DNA of 11,344 nucleotides from an uncultured Bacilli bacterium (GTDB taxonomy: Bacteria; Bacillota_I; Bacilli_A; RF39; UBA660): assembly GCA_944373065.1 (NCBI GenBank), contig CALWAJ010000044.1:1-11344 (forward strand), read 5' to 3'. Below, piece by piece: positions 11,282 to 11,344 of the stretch. Position 1 is the stretch's first letter. Each line of letters begins with the position of its first letter. Below the pieces are notes generated by a model. The model ran no database searches, was not told where the DNA came from, and saw only the letters and a program-made list of their open reading frames with translations. A program made the translations under genes and the position numbers.

Positions 11282-11344
11282 ATGGAAAGTAAAAATTTAA
11301 ATGAACAATTAAAGGAATTAGAAGAAATACTATATAAAAATGAA
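11282..11344 (+). CDS. Start of an unidentified gene, cut by the window end
   Basis: Twenty-one codons are visible, beginning MESKNLNEQLKELEEILYKN. AAGGAG (11272-11277) overlaps the stop codon of the fem gene, so this is the next gene of the flippase/fem operon. The visible part is an acidic, leucine-spaced amphipathic helix. No family can be named from this much. Confidence 0.7.
   Translation, partial: MESKNLNEQLKELEEILYKNE

Overview
The window is AT-rich (about 30% GC by eye) and uses TGA as a stop codon, so the genetic code is standard. The T-box-controlled pheST operon, the FemX/MurM-type aminoacyltransferases, the YtgP/MurJ-type flippase, the strong AGGAGG-type ribosome binding sites and the consensus sigma-A promoters all point to a Bacillota chromosome. 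A low-GC, Bacilli-related gut lineage is my inference; no marker here gives a genus.

Layout: (1) 1-70, the terminator of an upstream gene. (2) 85-1525, an extended -10 promoter driving a GNAT acetyltransferase overlapped by a SAM-dependent methyltransferase, closed by a terminator. (3) 1563-2337, a 56-residue Cse60/DUF2758-like protein and a NUDIX hydrolase gene broken by a +1 frameshift in a run of eight A. (4) 2338-2712, a compact element (copy 1) with a 27-residue membrane peptide, nested hairpins and a strong promoter on the opposite strand. (5) 2738-6577, a consensus promoter, a T-box riboswitch and pheS-pheT (phenylalanyl-tRNA synthetase). (6) 6662-7032, a second copy of the element in the same orientation. 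(7) 7037-8287, a FemX/MurM-like gene on the minus strand. (8) 8378-11273, divergent from it, a lipid II flippase-like gene and a second FemX/MurM-like gene, followed by the first 21 codons of another gene.

The most notable content is the pair of elements flanking pheST. Each resembles a type I toxin-antitoxin locus of the 3'-overlapping kind (TxpA/RatA, BsrG/SR4): a short mRNA for a single-span hydrophobic peptide with a hairpin masking part of its ribosome binding site, and a convergent antisense RNA from a promoter TTGACA-17-TATTAT with an extended -10, present in both copies. The 5' end of the peptide mRNA is complementary to its own 3' end, as in hok-type fold-back inhibition. The RNA-level sequences are nearly the same in the two copies while the peptides have diverged, and a stem at the antisense 5' end keeps pairing through base changes on both sides. 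I recognise no known family in the peptides, so the toxin-antitoxin role is inferred from architecture.

The right part is an envelope module. Two aminoacyltransferases of the type that adds amino acids from aminoacyl-tRNA to the lipid II stem peptide surround a MOP-superfamily flippase of the type that exports lipid II. The fem gene at 8287-7037 and the flippase gene have overlapping divergent promoters, and the antisense RNA of element copy 2 lies directly in the 3' flank of that fem gene on the same strand.
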